Assembly (NCBI GenBank): GCA_964406735.1 | Contig: CAYOSU010000001.1 | Span: 124,001 to 188,000, forward strand | DNA from: CAYOSU01 sp964406735 | GTDB lineage: Bacteria; Bacillota; Clostridia; Christensenellales; CAMQZB01 | Length of the DNA stretch: 64,000 bases | Direction of reading: 5' to 3' | In this document: positions 33,910-41,486 of the stretch, piece after piece | Position numbering within the stretch: position 1 is the first letter of the stretch | Layout of the letters: every line of letters begins with the position of its first letter | Translations under genes and position numbers: made by a program | The notes under the pieces: model-generated | Told to the model about the DNA's origin: nothing | Database searches by the model: none | What the model saw: only the letters and a program-made list of their open reading frames with translations

Positions 33910-34830
33910 TTAAGCGTTCAATTTAGAAAGCTCTACTGCGATACTGCTTGCAAGGCGTGCGTTGTTATAAACGAGCTCGATGTTGGAGTGCAAGCTCTCT
34001 CCGCCTGTGAGCTTTTGTATCTTGTCAAGGAGGAAGGGTGTGATGTTCTTGCCCTTAACGCCCTTTTCTTCCGCTTCCTTAACGGCGTCTTCGATATTCT
34101 TGTTGATGTAGTCCTTATCCATAGAGAACTCTTCGGGGATAGGGTTGGTTACGAGCATACCGCTTTTCAAACCGATCTTCTCTTTGCAATAGAACGCAGC
34201 GGCGATCTCCTCAGGGGTGTCGAGGCGATAGTCGACCTTAAAGTCGCTGCTTCTCGTATAGAACGCAGGAAGCTCGTTTGTGCCGTAGCCGACTACCGCA
34301 ACGCCTCTCGTTTCGAGGCATTCGAGCGTAAGTCCCAAGTCAAGTATGGACTTTGCGCCTGCGCAAACGACCATAACGGGTGTCTGTGCAAGCTCGTCGA
34401 GGTCTGCGGAGATGTCCATCGTCTTTTCTGCACCTCTGTGTACGCCGCCGATGCCGCCCGTTGCGAACACCTTAACGCCTGCAAGAGCTGCGATATACAT
34501 CGTTGCCGCAACGGTGGTTGCGCCGTCAGCCTTTTTAGCTACGACGAACGGGATATCCCTTCTCGATACCTTGGCAACGTCAAGTCCGCCTTTTCCGAGA
34601 CGCTCTATATCTTCATGCGAGCAACCGACCGTCAACATACCGCCGATGATAGCGATAGTTGCGGGAATAGCGCCGCTTTTTCTTACGACTTCTTCGACCT
34701 TAAGTGCCGTTTCGACATTCTGCGGATAGGGCATACCGTGTGAAATAATGGTCGACTCCAATGCTACGACGGGCTTGTTTTCCGCTAAAGCCTTAGCGAC
34801 CTCGTCAGATACTCTCAAAAATTTATTCAT
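33910..34830 (-). CDS. psuG: Pseudouridine-5'-phosphate glycosidase
   Basis: Breaks the C-glycosidic bond of pseudouridine 5'-phosphate to give uracil and ribose 5-phosphate. The 306 residues show ALESTIISHGMPYPQN near the start, the glycine-rich ATGGIGGVHRGAE and the late VTNPIPEEFSMD, all typical of the PsuG/indigoidine-A family. The ATG at 34830 is seven bases after AAGGAG and overlaps the psuK stop (ATGA). The pairing with a PfkB kinase makes the pathway assignment strong. Confidence 0.94.
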   Translation of the reverse strand: MNKFLRVSDEVAKALAENKPVVALESTIISHGMPYPQNVETALKVEEVVRKSGAIPATIAIIGGMLTVGCSHEDIERLGKGGLDVAKVSRRDIPFVVAKKADGATTVAATMYIAALAGVKVFATGGIGGVHRGAEKTMDISADLDELAQTPVMVVCAGAKSILDLGLTLECLETRGVAVVGYGTNELPAFYTRSSDFKVDYRLDTPEEIAAAFYCKEKIGLKSGMLVTNPIPEEFSMDKDYINKNIEDAVKEAEEKGVKGKNITPFLLDKIQKLTGGESLHSNIELVYNNARLASSIAVELSKLNA

Positions 34831-35744
34831 AAACATTCTCCTTTTAGAATTTTTTCTACGTTTTTTCTCGTTACCTTGTCGGAAACGGTTTTTGCATCGC
34901 TTACCGTTATGGATGCAACGGCCGATGCGAAGCGCACTCTCTCGGGAAGCGAAAGCCCCTCGCAATAGCTTGCGATAAGCCCTGCCAGGAAGGAATCTCC
35001 TGCACCCGTCGTGCTTACGGGCGTTGACTTGAAAGCAGGCTCTTTGCCAAATACTGAGCCACTGCTGTAATAAGCCCCCTTGTCACCAAGCGTTATAAAG
35101 ACCTCTTCCACTCCTTTTTCGTGGATAACGGCGGCGGCACGCTTTATGTCGTCTTCGCCTTCAATTTTGATGCCCGACAGGATCTCTGCCTCGTAAACGT
35201 TAGGCTTCAACGCCTTTATGTTGTGGAGCTTGTCTACGATAAGCTCTGTCTTTTTGGCAGATACCGTATCGATAAAAAGCGGCACGGTAACGTTTTCTTG
35301 CAGGTATCCGAGGCAATTAGGGATGTTGGTATCCGCAACTACGCAGGTTGCGTTGTTGATAACATCGAGCTTCTCGGAAAGATATTGCGGCGTAAGCCTG
35401 TCGAGAACGTCCATGTCGGAAAGTCCTATAAACATGTCGTTCGAGATGTCGTTGAGGCACATGTATACCGACGAGCGTTCATCATCGAGTGTCAGCGAGT
35501 GCGATATGTCGATACCGAGTGCTTCGAGCGATCTTTTAAGTCCGTCGGCGAAGCTGTCTCCGCCAAACGCCGTAATGAAAACGACGTTGTGCCCAAGCCT
35601 GCGGAGATTTTCTGTGATGTTTCTCGCGACTCCTCCGTAGGTTATCTTCATATGTCCGGGATTGCTGTCGAACGTTTTGAGTTTAGCCTTTGGCGTGCCA
35701 ATAATATCTATGTTAGCTCCGCCTATGACGCATACGTATCCCAT
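34827..35744 (-). CDS. psuK: PfkB-family kinase, probable pseudouridine kinase
   Basis: A 305-residue ribokinase-type kinase with CVIGGANIDI at the start, MKITYGGVARNIT, and the catalytic STTGAGDSFLAG near residue 250. Followed directly by psuG, it most likely phosphorylates pseudouridine at the 5' position. I start at the ATG at 35744, after GGGAG. A longer frame upstream includes the promoter and operator and is not used. Alone, the fold would also fit other nucleoside or sugar kinases; the neighbour decides. Confidence 0.9.
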   Translation of the reverse strand: MGYVCVIGGANIDIIGTPKAKLKTFDSNPGHMKITYGGVARNITENLRRLGHNVVFITAFGGDSFADGLKRSLEALGIDISHSLTLDDERSSVYMCLNDISNDMFIGLSDMDVLDRLTPQYLSEKLDVINNATCVVADTNIPNCLGYLQENVTVPLFIDTVSAKKTELIVDKLHNIKALKPNVYEAEILSGIKIEGEDDIKRAAAVIHEKGVEEVFITLGDKGAYYSSGSVFGKEPAFKSTPVSTTGAGDSFLAGLIASYCEGLSLPERVRFASAVASITVSDAKTVSDKVTRKNVEKILKGECL

Positions 35745-35756
35745 TAGTAATACTCC

Positions 35757-35774
35757 CGATAAGTGATATATCGG
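35757..35774 (-). promoter_or_regulatory. Inverted repeat just downstream of the psuK -10, possible operator
   Basis: CCGATA (35757-35762) and TATCGG (35769-35774), six bases apart, between the -10 and the ribosome site of psuK. It could bind a repressor or fold in the leader. Confidence 0.4.
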
Positions 35775-35775
35775 T

Positions 35776-35804
35776 ATTATAGCAGATATTTTCGCAGTTG
35801 GCAA
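35776..35804 (-). promoter_or_regulatory. Promoter of psuK-psuG
   Basis: On the minus strand TTGCCA (35804-35799), a 17-base spacer, TATAAT (35781-35776) with TGC in front. Confidence 0.7.
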
Positions 35805-35868
35805 TGTAAATTCCGCCAATCGCTATCCTATTTTATTATTACCTATATATAATAATGATATATATAGC

Positions 35869-36564
35869 TTAAAGGACTGCGCATGCGATAAAGCCCGAAA
35901 GAAACCCTATTGAGGTAAAAAGCAGCGAGTTTTCCGTCTTTGCGTTCTGACTACCTTGCGGAAGTATCTCCGAGAAGGTAACGAAGGTCATACTGCCTGC
36001 CGCAAGAGATAGACACGAGCAAATAAATACGGGCGACGAGAGTGAGAGAAACTGTCCTACGACGCCGCCAAGCGCCGTAGGCGCACCTGCAAGTGCGGAA
36101 AGAAGCAGCGCGTAGCCGCAAGATCTTCCGCTTTGTAGAATAGGGAGTGAAAGCGCAAGTCCCTCGGGGATGTTGTGTATAGCGATCAAAACAGCGATTG
36201 TAAGTCCTATCGCCGCTACCTCACCGCCACCGATGGCAAGCCCTTCCGGGAAGTTGTGAATAGCTATTGCGAGGAATACGAGCATACTGCTCTGTGTTTT
36301 CCTGCTTTTACCCTCAAAGAGAATGTTTGCGAATATAACTACGATAACGCCGGCAACGAATGAGAGAACGATGTTTATAAGGCTTCCCTGCAAAAGAGCT
36401 TCGGGGATAAGCTCGAACGATACGATGGCGAGCATAAATCCGCCTGCAAAAAGAGAGGATATGGCGGCAAGGCGACCTGACTTTCTCACAAAAAGGGCTA
36501 TTATGCCTCCGAGAAGCGTTCCGATAACGCCGGCGGCGGTAGATATCAAAAGAACTTTCAGCAT
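35869..36564 (-). CDS. ZIP-family divalent metal transporter
   Basis: A 231-residue protein with about eight membrane helices. The two metal-site helices carry HNFPEGLA and HNIPEGLA, the hallmark of ZIP transporters, which move zinc and other divalent metals into the cytoplasm. A glycine-rich helix (AAGSMTF) and ILPQGS follow. I start at the ATG at 36564, where the first helix begins. An upstream in-frame start at 36648 would overlap the rpmG promoter. No Shine-Dalgarno is visible, and a TATATT lies five bases before the ATG, as at murC. Confidence 0.88.
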   Translation of the reverse strand: MLKVLLISTAAGVIGTLLGGIIALFVRKSGRLAAISSLFAGGFMLAIVSFELIPEALLQGSLINIVLSFVAGVIVVIFANILFEGKSRKTQSSMLVFLAIAIHNFPEGLAIGGGEVAAIGLTIAVLIAIHNIPEGLALSLPILQSGRSCGYALLLSALAGAPTALGGVVGQFLSLSSPVFICSCLSLAAGSMTFVTFSEILPQGSQNAKTENSLLFTSIGFLSGFIACAVL

Positions 36565-36641
36565 AATAAAATATACTTGCGAAAAAGGCGGGGTAGAATT
36601 GAAAAACACCATATTTTTAGCGAAAAAACAACTAAAAAGTG

Positions 36642-36670
36642 TTGACATATTTGCTTTTCTTTGTTAAAAT
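36642..36670 (+). promoter_or_regulatory. Promoter of the rpmG-secE-nusG transcript
   Basis: TTGACA (36642-36647), a 17-base spacer, TAAAAT (36665-36670). Confidence 0.8.
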
Positions 36671-36746
36671 ACTTAAGCACTCTCAGAAGAGGGTGTTCTT
36701 TTTACGATGCAAAAAATGTAAAAATGTCAACTTGGAGGATATATTT

Positions 36747-36896
36747 ATGAGAACAAAAATCACGCTTGCATGCACGGAGTGCAAACAGAGAAACTACGAC
36801 ACGACGAAGAATAAGAAAAACACTCCCGACAGGATCGAGATCAGCAAATACTGCAGATTCTGCAAGAAGCACACTGTTCACAAAGAATCCAAATAA
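36747..36896 (+). CDS. rpmG: 50S ribosomal protein L33
   Basis: A 49-residue L33 with both CxxC pairs (CTEC and CRFC), so it is the zinc-binding form. The sequence ITLACTECKQRNYDT is typical. The ribosome site TTGGAGGA precedes the ATG. The order rpmG-secE-nusG is the usual one. Many Firmicutes carry tRNA-Trp in this cluster; there is none here. Confidence 0.97.
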   Translation: MRTKITLACTECKQRNYDTTKNKKNTPDRIEISKYCRFCKKHTVHKESK

Positions 36897-36907
36897 GGTA
36901 TACGCAA

Positions 36908-37252
36908 ATGGCTAAGAACAAAGAAGTAGAAAACGTCGGAGCTCAGCAGGTAGACAATACCGAGCTCGTTTCTCTCGAGGCTAAGGCAAAAGGCAAAAAG
37001 GCAGTAGCTGAGGAGAAAGCAGACGCAAAAGAAGCCGCAAAGGCAAAAAAGACCAAAAAGGTCGCAACGAACAAGAAAACTCTCGGTCAGAAGATCAAAG
37101 AGATCTTTTCCGAGCTCAAAAAAGTATCGTGGCCTTCTTTCACAAAGGTATTGAAGCAGACGGGCGTAGTAATTGCGGTCGTAGTGTTCTTCCTTATCGT
37201 TATCGGCGTAGCGGATACCGCCCTTGCGTGGCTTTTTAACTTATTAGTATAA
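36908..37252 (+). CDS. secE: Preprotein translocase subunit SecE
   Basis: A 114-residue single-helix SecE. The C-terminal ~60 residues carry the family core (IKEIFSELKKVSWPSFTKVL, then the membrane helix). The first ~50 residues are a Lys/Ala/Glu-rich extension, longer than in most Firmicutes and likely disordered. SecE clamps SecY in the translocon. Its stop overlaps the nusG start by one base. Confidence 0.96.
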   Translation: MAKNKEVENVGAQQVDNTELVSLEAKAKGKKAVAEEKADAKEAAKAKKTKKVATNKKTLGQKIKEIFSELKKVSWPSFTKVLKQTGVVIAVVVFFLIVIGVADTALAWLFNLLV

Positions 37253-37788
37253 TGGCAGAAAAGACGGAAGCAAAATGGTACGTTCTCCATACGTTCTCGG
37301 GCTACGAGGCTATGGTAAAGGACAGTCTGGAAAAGTTAATTGAAAATAACAATCTCCAAGAATACATTTTTGATATCCAGATACCTATGGAAGAAACGAT
37401 AGAGGAGAAAGCGAACGGCAAGAAAAAGGTCGTTTTGAGAAAGCTTATCCCCTGCTACGTTTTCGTAAAGATAGCGTACACCAACGACTTGTGGTTCTTG
37501 ATTACGAACACGAGAGGCGTTACGGGCTTCGTAGGTCCGGGAGGAAGACCTCTTCCTTTGACGGAGGATGAAGTAAAGCGTATGCGCCTTGAAAGACCCA
37601 AGGCTGAGGATGTTAAAGTCAGCGTCGGCGACGAGATCAAGGTCGTTGATGGTGCACTTAACGGATTTGCGGGCTTTGTTACCGAAGTTAACAACACGAC
37701 TAACAAAGTAAGAGCAAAGGTATCGATGTTTGGCAGAGATACCGAAGTAGACCTCGACTTCGAACAAATAGAGGTATTGAATGCGTAA
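37252..37788 (+). CDS. nusG: Transcription termination/antitermination factor NusG
   Basis: A 178-residue NusG with the N-terminal RNA polymerase-binding domain (KWYVLHTFSGYE; IPCYVFVKI; RGVTGFVG) and a C-terminal KOW domain (about 124-178, GDEIKVVDGALNGFAGFV). The start overlaps the secE stop (TAATG), with no separate ribosome site, so translation is coupled. Confidence 0.98.
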   Translation: MAEKTEAKWYVLHTFSGYEAMVKDSLEKLIENNNLQEYIFDIQIPMEETIEEKANGKKKVVLRKLIPCYVFVKIAYTNDLWFLITNTRGVTGFVGPGGRPLPLTEDEVKRMRLERPKAEDVKVSVGDEIKVVDGALNGFAGFVTEVNNTTNKVRAKVSMFGRDTEVDLDFEQIEVLNA

Positions 37789-37792
37789 AGGT

Positions 37793-37880
37793 CAAACGGT
37801 GAGAAATCCGTTTGCGGCGCTGCGAAAGCAGAGCTAAATATGTTGGGAGACTTTGCAGAGCAAAGTCGCTAATAACCACA
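37793..37880 (+). promoter_or_regulatory. Structured leader between nusG and rplK
   Basis: The gap holds two hairpins: CAAACGG-TGAGAAAT-CCGTTTG (37794-37815) and GACTTTG-CAGAG-CAAAGTC (37849-37867). Neither is followed by a T tract. The position fits a ribosomal-protein leader through which L1 or L11 might repress rplKA translation, but I cannot match it to a named family by eye. Confidence 0.45.
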
Positions 37881-37893
37881 GGAGGAATTTATT

Positions 37894-38319
37894 ATGGCAA
37901 AGAAAGTTACAGCAGTTGTCAAATTACAATTGCCGGCAGGCAAGGCAACCCCGGGTCCTCCGGTAGGTTCGACCTTGGGACCTCACGGAATCAACATTCC
38001 CGGTTTCACGAAAGACTTCAACGCAAGAACTGCAGATAAAGCAGGTCTTATCATTCCTGTAATCATCACGATCTATCAGGACAGATCTTTCACGTTCGAA
38101 CTCAAAACGCCCCCTGCACCTGTTCTTATCAAGAAGGCATGCGGAATCGAAAGTGGATCCGCTAAGCCCAACAAGGACAAAGTTGCAAAGATCACAGACG
38201 CACAGGTAGAAGAGATCGCTAAGACGAAGATGGCAGACCTCAATGCAGCTTCTTTGGAGGCAGCAAAGAGCATGATCGCCGGAACCGCTCGCAGCATGGG
38301 CGTCGTAGTAGAAGGTTAA
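37894..38319 (+). CDS. rplK: 50S ribosomal protein L11
   Basis: A 141-residue L11 with the N-terminal KLQLPAGKATPGPPVG block and the C-terminal rRNA-binding domain ending in GTARSMGVVVEG. L11 forms the GTPase-associated centre with L10 and L12. AGGAGGA precedes the ATG. It is co-transcribed with rplA 14 bases downstream. Confidence 0.99.
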   Translation: MAKKVTAVVKLQLPAGKATPGPPVGSTLGPHGINIPGFTKDFNARTADKAGLIIPVIITIYQDRSFTFELKTPPAPVLIKKACGIESGSAKPNKDKVAKITDAQVEEIAKTKMADLNAASLEAAKSMIAGTARSMGVVVEG

Positions 38320-38333
38320 GGAGGTACTTTTAG

Positions 38334-39023
38334 ATGAAACACGGAAAGAAATATGTAGAAAGTGCCAAATTGATCGAAAAGAAGGCATATGATCAGTCCG
38401 AAGCTATCAAGACCGTCATCGACAGCGCAAAAGCTAACTTCGATGAGACGATCGAACTTCACGTAAACCTCGGCGTAGATCCCCGTCATGCGGATCAGCA
38501 GGTTCGTGGCGTTGTCGTTCTTCCGAACGGAACAGGTAAGACCGTAAGAGTTTTGGTTATCGCTAAGGGCGAAAAGGCAGATATCGCGAAGGCTGCAGGT
38601 GCGGATTTCGTAGGTGCAGAAGAAGTTATCGCAAAGATCCAGAACGAAGGATGGTTCGGCTTTGACGTATGTATCACGACTCCCGACATGATGGGTCTCG
38701 TTGGCCGTATCGGTAAGCTTCTCGGTCCTAAGGGACTTATGCCTAACCCGAAGTCCGGTACCGTTACTCCTGACGTAGCGAAGGCTGTTGCCGACGTTAA
38801 AGCAGGTAAGGTCGAGTACAGACTTGACAAGCAGGCGATCATTCACTGCCCCATCGGAAAGAAGTCTTTCGGCGCAGAAAAGATCGAAGAGAACTTCAAC
38901 GCACTTATGGGTGCTATCGTCAAGGCTAAACCCGCTGCTGCAAAGGGAACGTACATCAAGAACGTTACGCTTGCAACGACCATGGGCCCTGGCGTAAAGG
39001 TAAACTTCAAATACGGAGTTTAA
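38334..39023 (+). CDS. rplA: 50S ribosomal protein L1
   Basis: A 229-residue L1 of the stalk base, with VNLGVDPRHADQQVRG, the PDMMGLVGRIGKLLGPKGLM segment and KNVTLATTMGPGVKV at the end. L1 usually also represses its own mRNA. It follows rplK directly after AAGGAGG. Confidence 0.99.
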   Translation: MKHGKKYVESAKLIEKKAYDQSEAIKTVIDSAKANFDETIELHVNLGVDPRHADQQVRGVVVLPNGTGKTVRVLVIAKGEKADIAKAAGADFVGAEEVIAKIQNEGWFGFDVCITTPDMMGLVGRIGKLLGPKGLMPNPKSGTVTPDVAKAVADVKAGKVEYRLDKQAIIHCPIGKKSFGAEKIEENFNALMGAIVKAKPAAAKGTYIKNVTLATTMGPGVKVNFKYGV

Positions 39024-39053
39024 TTTAACTTAAAAATAAAATACTTGAAAATA

Positions 39054-39176
39054 AGCCAAAGACAGCAAGTTGCGCAAAGCAGTAACGTTTCTTAACGCTT
39101 GCCGAGGCTATAAGAGTAAACAAAGGATTTCCTTAAATACCCTTGTAGGCAAAGGCTTATGAGGGTATTTTTATTT
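39054..39176 (+). promoter_or_regulatory. L10 leader with attenuator, controlling rplJ-rplL
   Basis: The leader contains GCCAAAGACAGCAAG (39055-39069) and the matching CTTGCCGAGGC (39098-39108), the conserved arms of the L10 leader bound by the L10-L12 complex. It ends in a hairpin (AAATACCCT at 39135-39143 with AGGGTATTT at 39162-39170, then TTATTT) that can act as an attenuator. Excess L10/L12 would then lower its own expression. Confidence 0.88.
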
Positions 39177-39211
39177 AGGGCAATGCCCGAAAATATATAA
39201 AGGAGGACACT

Positions 39212-39721
39212 ATGTCAGAAGCAATCATCAATGCAAAACGCGGCGAGGTCGAGGCTATTAAGGAAAAGATCCAGAACGCCAAGGCTGTCGTACTCGTAGA
39301 CTACAAGGGCTTGACAGTTGATCAGGATACCAAGCTTCGTACGGCTATCCGTAAGGCAGGAGTTGAATATAAGGTTTTGAAGAATACTTATGTTCGTCGT
39401 GCTTTCGATGAGCTTGGAATTACGGCTTTCGACGAGGCTTTGAACGGACCTACGGCTGTTGCTTTCGGAAACGAAGACGAAGCAACGACCTGCAAGATCG
39501 TTTACGATCAGGCAAAAGCTTTGAACGATAAGTTCAACATCAAGTGCGGTCTCGTTGGCGGAGAGTTTGCAGACGCAAATGAGATCGAAGTTCTCGCTAA
39601 GCTTCCTTCGAAGCAGGAGCTTATTGCAAAGCTCATGGCGACGATCAACGCTCCCGTTCAGTACGTCGTATACGCTCTCAACGCGATCAAAGAGAAAGAA
39701 GAAGAAAACGCAAACGCTTAA
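39212..39721 (+). CDS. rplJ: 50S ribosomal protein L10
   Basis: A 169-residue L10, the anchor for L7/L12 dimers. The N-terminal KAVVLVDYKGLTVDQDTKLR and YKVLKNTYVRRAFDE segments bind rRNA, and the C-terminal helix carries the L12 sites. AAAGGAGGA precedes the ATG. Expression is under the L10 leader just upstream. Confidence 0.99.
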   Translation: MSEAIINAKRGEVEAIKEKIQNAKAVVLVDYKGLTVDQDTKLRTAIRKAGVEYKVLKNTYVRRAFDELGITAFDEALNGPTAVAFGNEDEATTCKIVYDQAKALNDKFNIKCGLVGGEFADANEIEVLAKLPSKQELIAKLMATINAPVQYVVYALNAIKEKEEENANA

Positions 39722-39772
39722 TAAGTTAAGCAAAAATTTTAGAAATTATCAAAAAATCGGAGGATAATAAAA

Positions 39773-40147
39773 ATGGCAGACCTTAAGAAAATTGTTGATG
39801 AAATTAAGGAATTGAAGGTTACAGAAGTTGCTGAGCTTATTAAGCTCATGGAAGAAGAGTTCGGCGTATCTGCTGCTCCCGTAGCAGTTGCTGGCGCTGC
39901 AGTTGCTGGTGGCGCTGCTGCTCCCGCTGAAGAAGAGAAGACTGAGTTCAACGTTAAGCTCAAAGATATCGGCGGCAACAAGATCGCTGTCATCAAGGCT
40001 GTTCGTGAGATAACCGGTCTCGGACTCGTTGACGCTAAGAACCTCGTTGAGGGTCTCGGCACTGTTAAGGAAGCTCTTCCCAAGGCTGAAGCTGAAGCTG
40101 TTGTTGCTAAGCTCAAAGAGGCTGGCGCAGAAGCTGTTATGGACTAA
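39773..40147 (+). CDS. rplL: 50S ribosomal protein L7/L12
   Basis: A 124-residue L12: N-terminal dimerisation domain, an Ala/Gly-rich hinge (about residues 38-55), and the factor-binding domain with KIAVIKAVREITGLGLVDAK. The codon choice is strongly biased, as expected for a very highly expressed gene. A strong terminator follows. In most bacteria rpoB and rpoC come next, but here an unrelated TetR gene lies on the other strand. Confidence 0.99.
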   Translation: MADLKKIVDEIKELKVTEVAELIKLMEEEFGVSAAPVAVAGAAVAGGAAAPAEEEKTEFNVKLKDIGGNKIAVIKAVREITGLGLVDAKNLVEGLGTVKEALPKAEAEAVVAKLKEAGAEAVMD

Positions 40148-40175
40148 TTCCTACAGAAAACTTTTTCAAAGATCA

Positions 40176-40208
40176 AAAGACCTTGCAAATACCGCAAGGT
40201 CTTTTTTT
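40176..40208 (+). terminator. Terminator ending the ribosomal-protein cluster
   Basis: AAAGACCTTGC (about 40176-40186), seven-base loop, GCAAGGTCTTT (40194-40204), then T4. Confidence 0.9.
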
Positions 40209-40241
40209 ATGCAAATTTCGTCTTGGTTTATCTTGAAAGAG

Positions 40242-40769
40242 TCATTTCTTTTTCATTACGTCGTTTTTGAGAACTACGAGGTTTTCGGCAAGCTTTTCGT
40301 ACGGCAAAGCGCAGTTGGTTTTGAGCCAATCCTCGATAATCCCTGAGAATCCGTAAAGCAAGAATGAATACCGTAGCTTTCTTTCGGGCGGAAGTGAATC
40401 GGTCTTGTAATAGCTTGCGAAGAATTTGTATATACGGGGAAGTAACCTGCTCCCCGAGCTTTCGCCGAAAAGCAGTAGGCATTTTTCCTTGTTTGCGTCC
40501 AATAGCTTGAGCACGTTAAAAACCGCTTCGTTTATGTCTTTTGACTGTACGATAGCCGCCTTCGTGATGTCGTCGAACATCTCCGTCTCGATAGACTCCA
40601 AAAGGTCGTATTGGTTGTCGTAGTAGCGATAAAACGTCGCTCGGTTTATCTCTGCGAGCTTGCAGATGTCTGTAACGGTAATGTCCACGACGTTGCGGTC
40701 TTGCAATAACTTGAAAAACGCGTCGTTAATGACCGATTTAGTGTATTTTATTCTGTTATCCAATCCCAT
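40242..40769 (-). CDS. TetR/AcrR-family transcriptional regulator
   Basis: A 175-residue regulator. The first ~60 residues are the TetR helix-turn-helix, with ITVTDICKLAEINRATFYRYYDN. The rest is a helical ligand/dimer domain resembling TetR_C groups found in DhaS-like regulators. AAGGAG precedes the ATG. It is divergent from a membrane-protein gene, and an inverted repeat lies in the shared 149-base gap. It probably represses that neighbour; the inducer is unknown. Confidence 0.9.
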   Translation of the reverse strand: MGLDNRIKYTKSVINDAFFKLLQDRNVVDITVTDICKLAEINRATFYRYYDNQYDLLESIETEMFDDITKAAIVQSKDINEAVFNVLKLLDANKEKCLLLFGESSGSRLLPRIYKFFASYYKTDSLPPERKLRYSFLLYGFSGIIEDWLKTNCALPYEKLAENLVVLKNDVMKKK

Positions 40770-40831
40770 AACGCTCCTTGTGCAACGGATTTGCGAAAAT
40801 CGTTTAACATTTTTCGTTGTGTTTTTAATCG

Positions 40832-40863
40832 TTGCTCGCTTTTTGCCTATATTATACTATAAT
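40832..40863 (+). promoter_or_regulatory. Promoter of the membrane-protein gene opposite TetR
   Basis: TTGCTC (40832-40837), a 17-base spacer, TACTAT (40855-40860). An overlapping TATAAT sits at 40858-40863. Confidence 0.55.
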
Positions 40864-40874
40864 AAAACCGAATT

Positions 40875-40890
40875 AGCAACAGTTGTTGAA
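40875..40890. promoter_or_regulatory. Imperfect inverted repeat, candidate TetR operator
   Basis: CAACA-GT-TGTTG within 40875-40890, lying just downstream of the -10 of the divergent gene, a typical place for a repressor site. Confidence 0.4.
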
Positions 40891-40918
40891 CAAATTTCTT
40901 TTGTTGAAGAGGTTTCAG

Positions 40919-41428
40919 GTGGACGATATAATTTCAAGCTATTCTTTATCGCCGTGGGAGTATGCGCTTGCAATATTTTTGTATGCGGCGTATCTGTGCT
41001 TCGTCATGTTCGGAGGACTCAAAAAGAGACGAGTCAAGCCAATAAAATACGCTATACTTGCCGCATTGATGCTGTACGGCGTGATAGAACTGTTCGACGG
41101 CTATCACGGTGATGCATCGTGGGTAAATTTCATCTTCGTGACCCTGCTTGCGGTCGGTAAGGGAATATTCATGGGCAAGAAGAAGATGGTTGAATATATC
41201 GACGGCAAGTATTATATCCACCACGACAAGAAGTATATAATATGGTGGGCGATACTGTTCGTCGCAAAGCTTATAGTTTCAAATATCTTCAAGACAGTCT
41301 TTGATGGCGATGTGACCCTGTGGCAGACGGTATATTACTTAGCGCTATACTACGTCGCAAGAACGGTTGCGGTGTACGCATTTAACCCCTGCCTGTATAG
41401 GAAACAGCGCAAGGAACATCAGAAATAA
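40919..41428 (+). CDS. Uncharacterised polytopic membrane protein, divergent from TetR
   Basis: A 169-residue protein with about four to five hydrophobic segments (roughly residues 13-33, 43-58, 66-82, 107-125 and 132-150) and a basic C-terminus. I recognise no family. I start it at the GTG at 40919, six bases after AGAGG. In-frame TTG codons 12 residues earlier lie over the candidate operator. The divergent TetR gene suggests regulated expression. Confidence 0.7.
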   Translation: MDDIISSYSLSPWEYALAIFLYAAYLCFVMFGGLKKRRVKPIKYAILAALMLYGVIELFDGYHGDASWVNFIFVTLLAVGKGIFMGKKKMVEYIDGKYYIHHDKKYIIWWAILFVAKLIVSNIFKTVFDGDVTLWQTVYYLALYYVARTVAVYAFNPCLYRKQRKEHQK

Positions 41429-41447
41429 AAGTAAAGCAACAAAAAAA

Positions 41448-41475
41448 GAGGGAAGCGGTCTTGTTTCCCTCATAA
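41448..41475. terminator. Terminator shared by two convergent genes
   Basis: GAGGGAA (41448-41454) pairs with TTCCCTC (41465-41471), with an A tract before and an AT/T tract after. Confidence 0.7.
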
Positions 41476-41486
41476 TTTTTATAATG

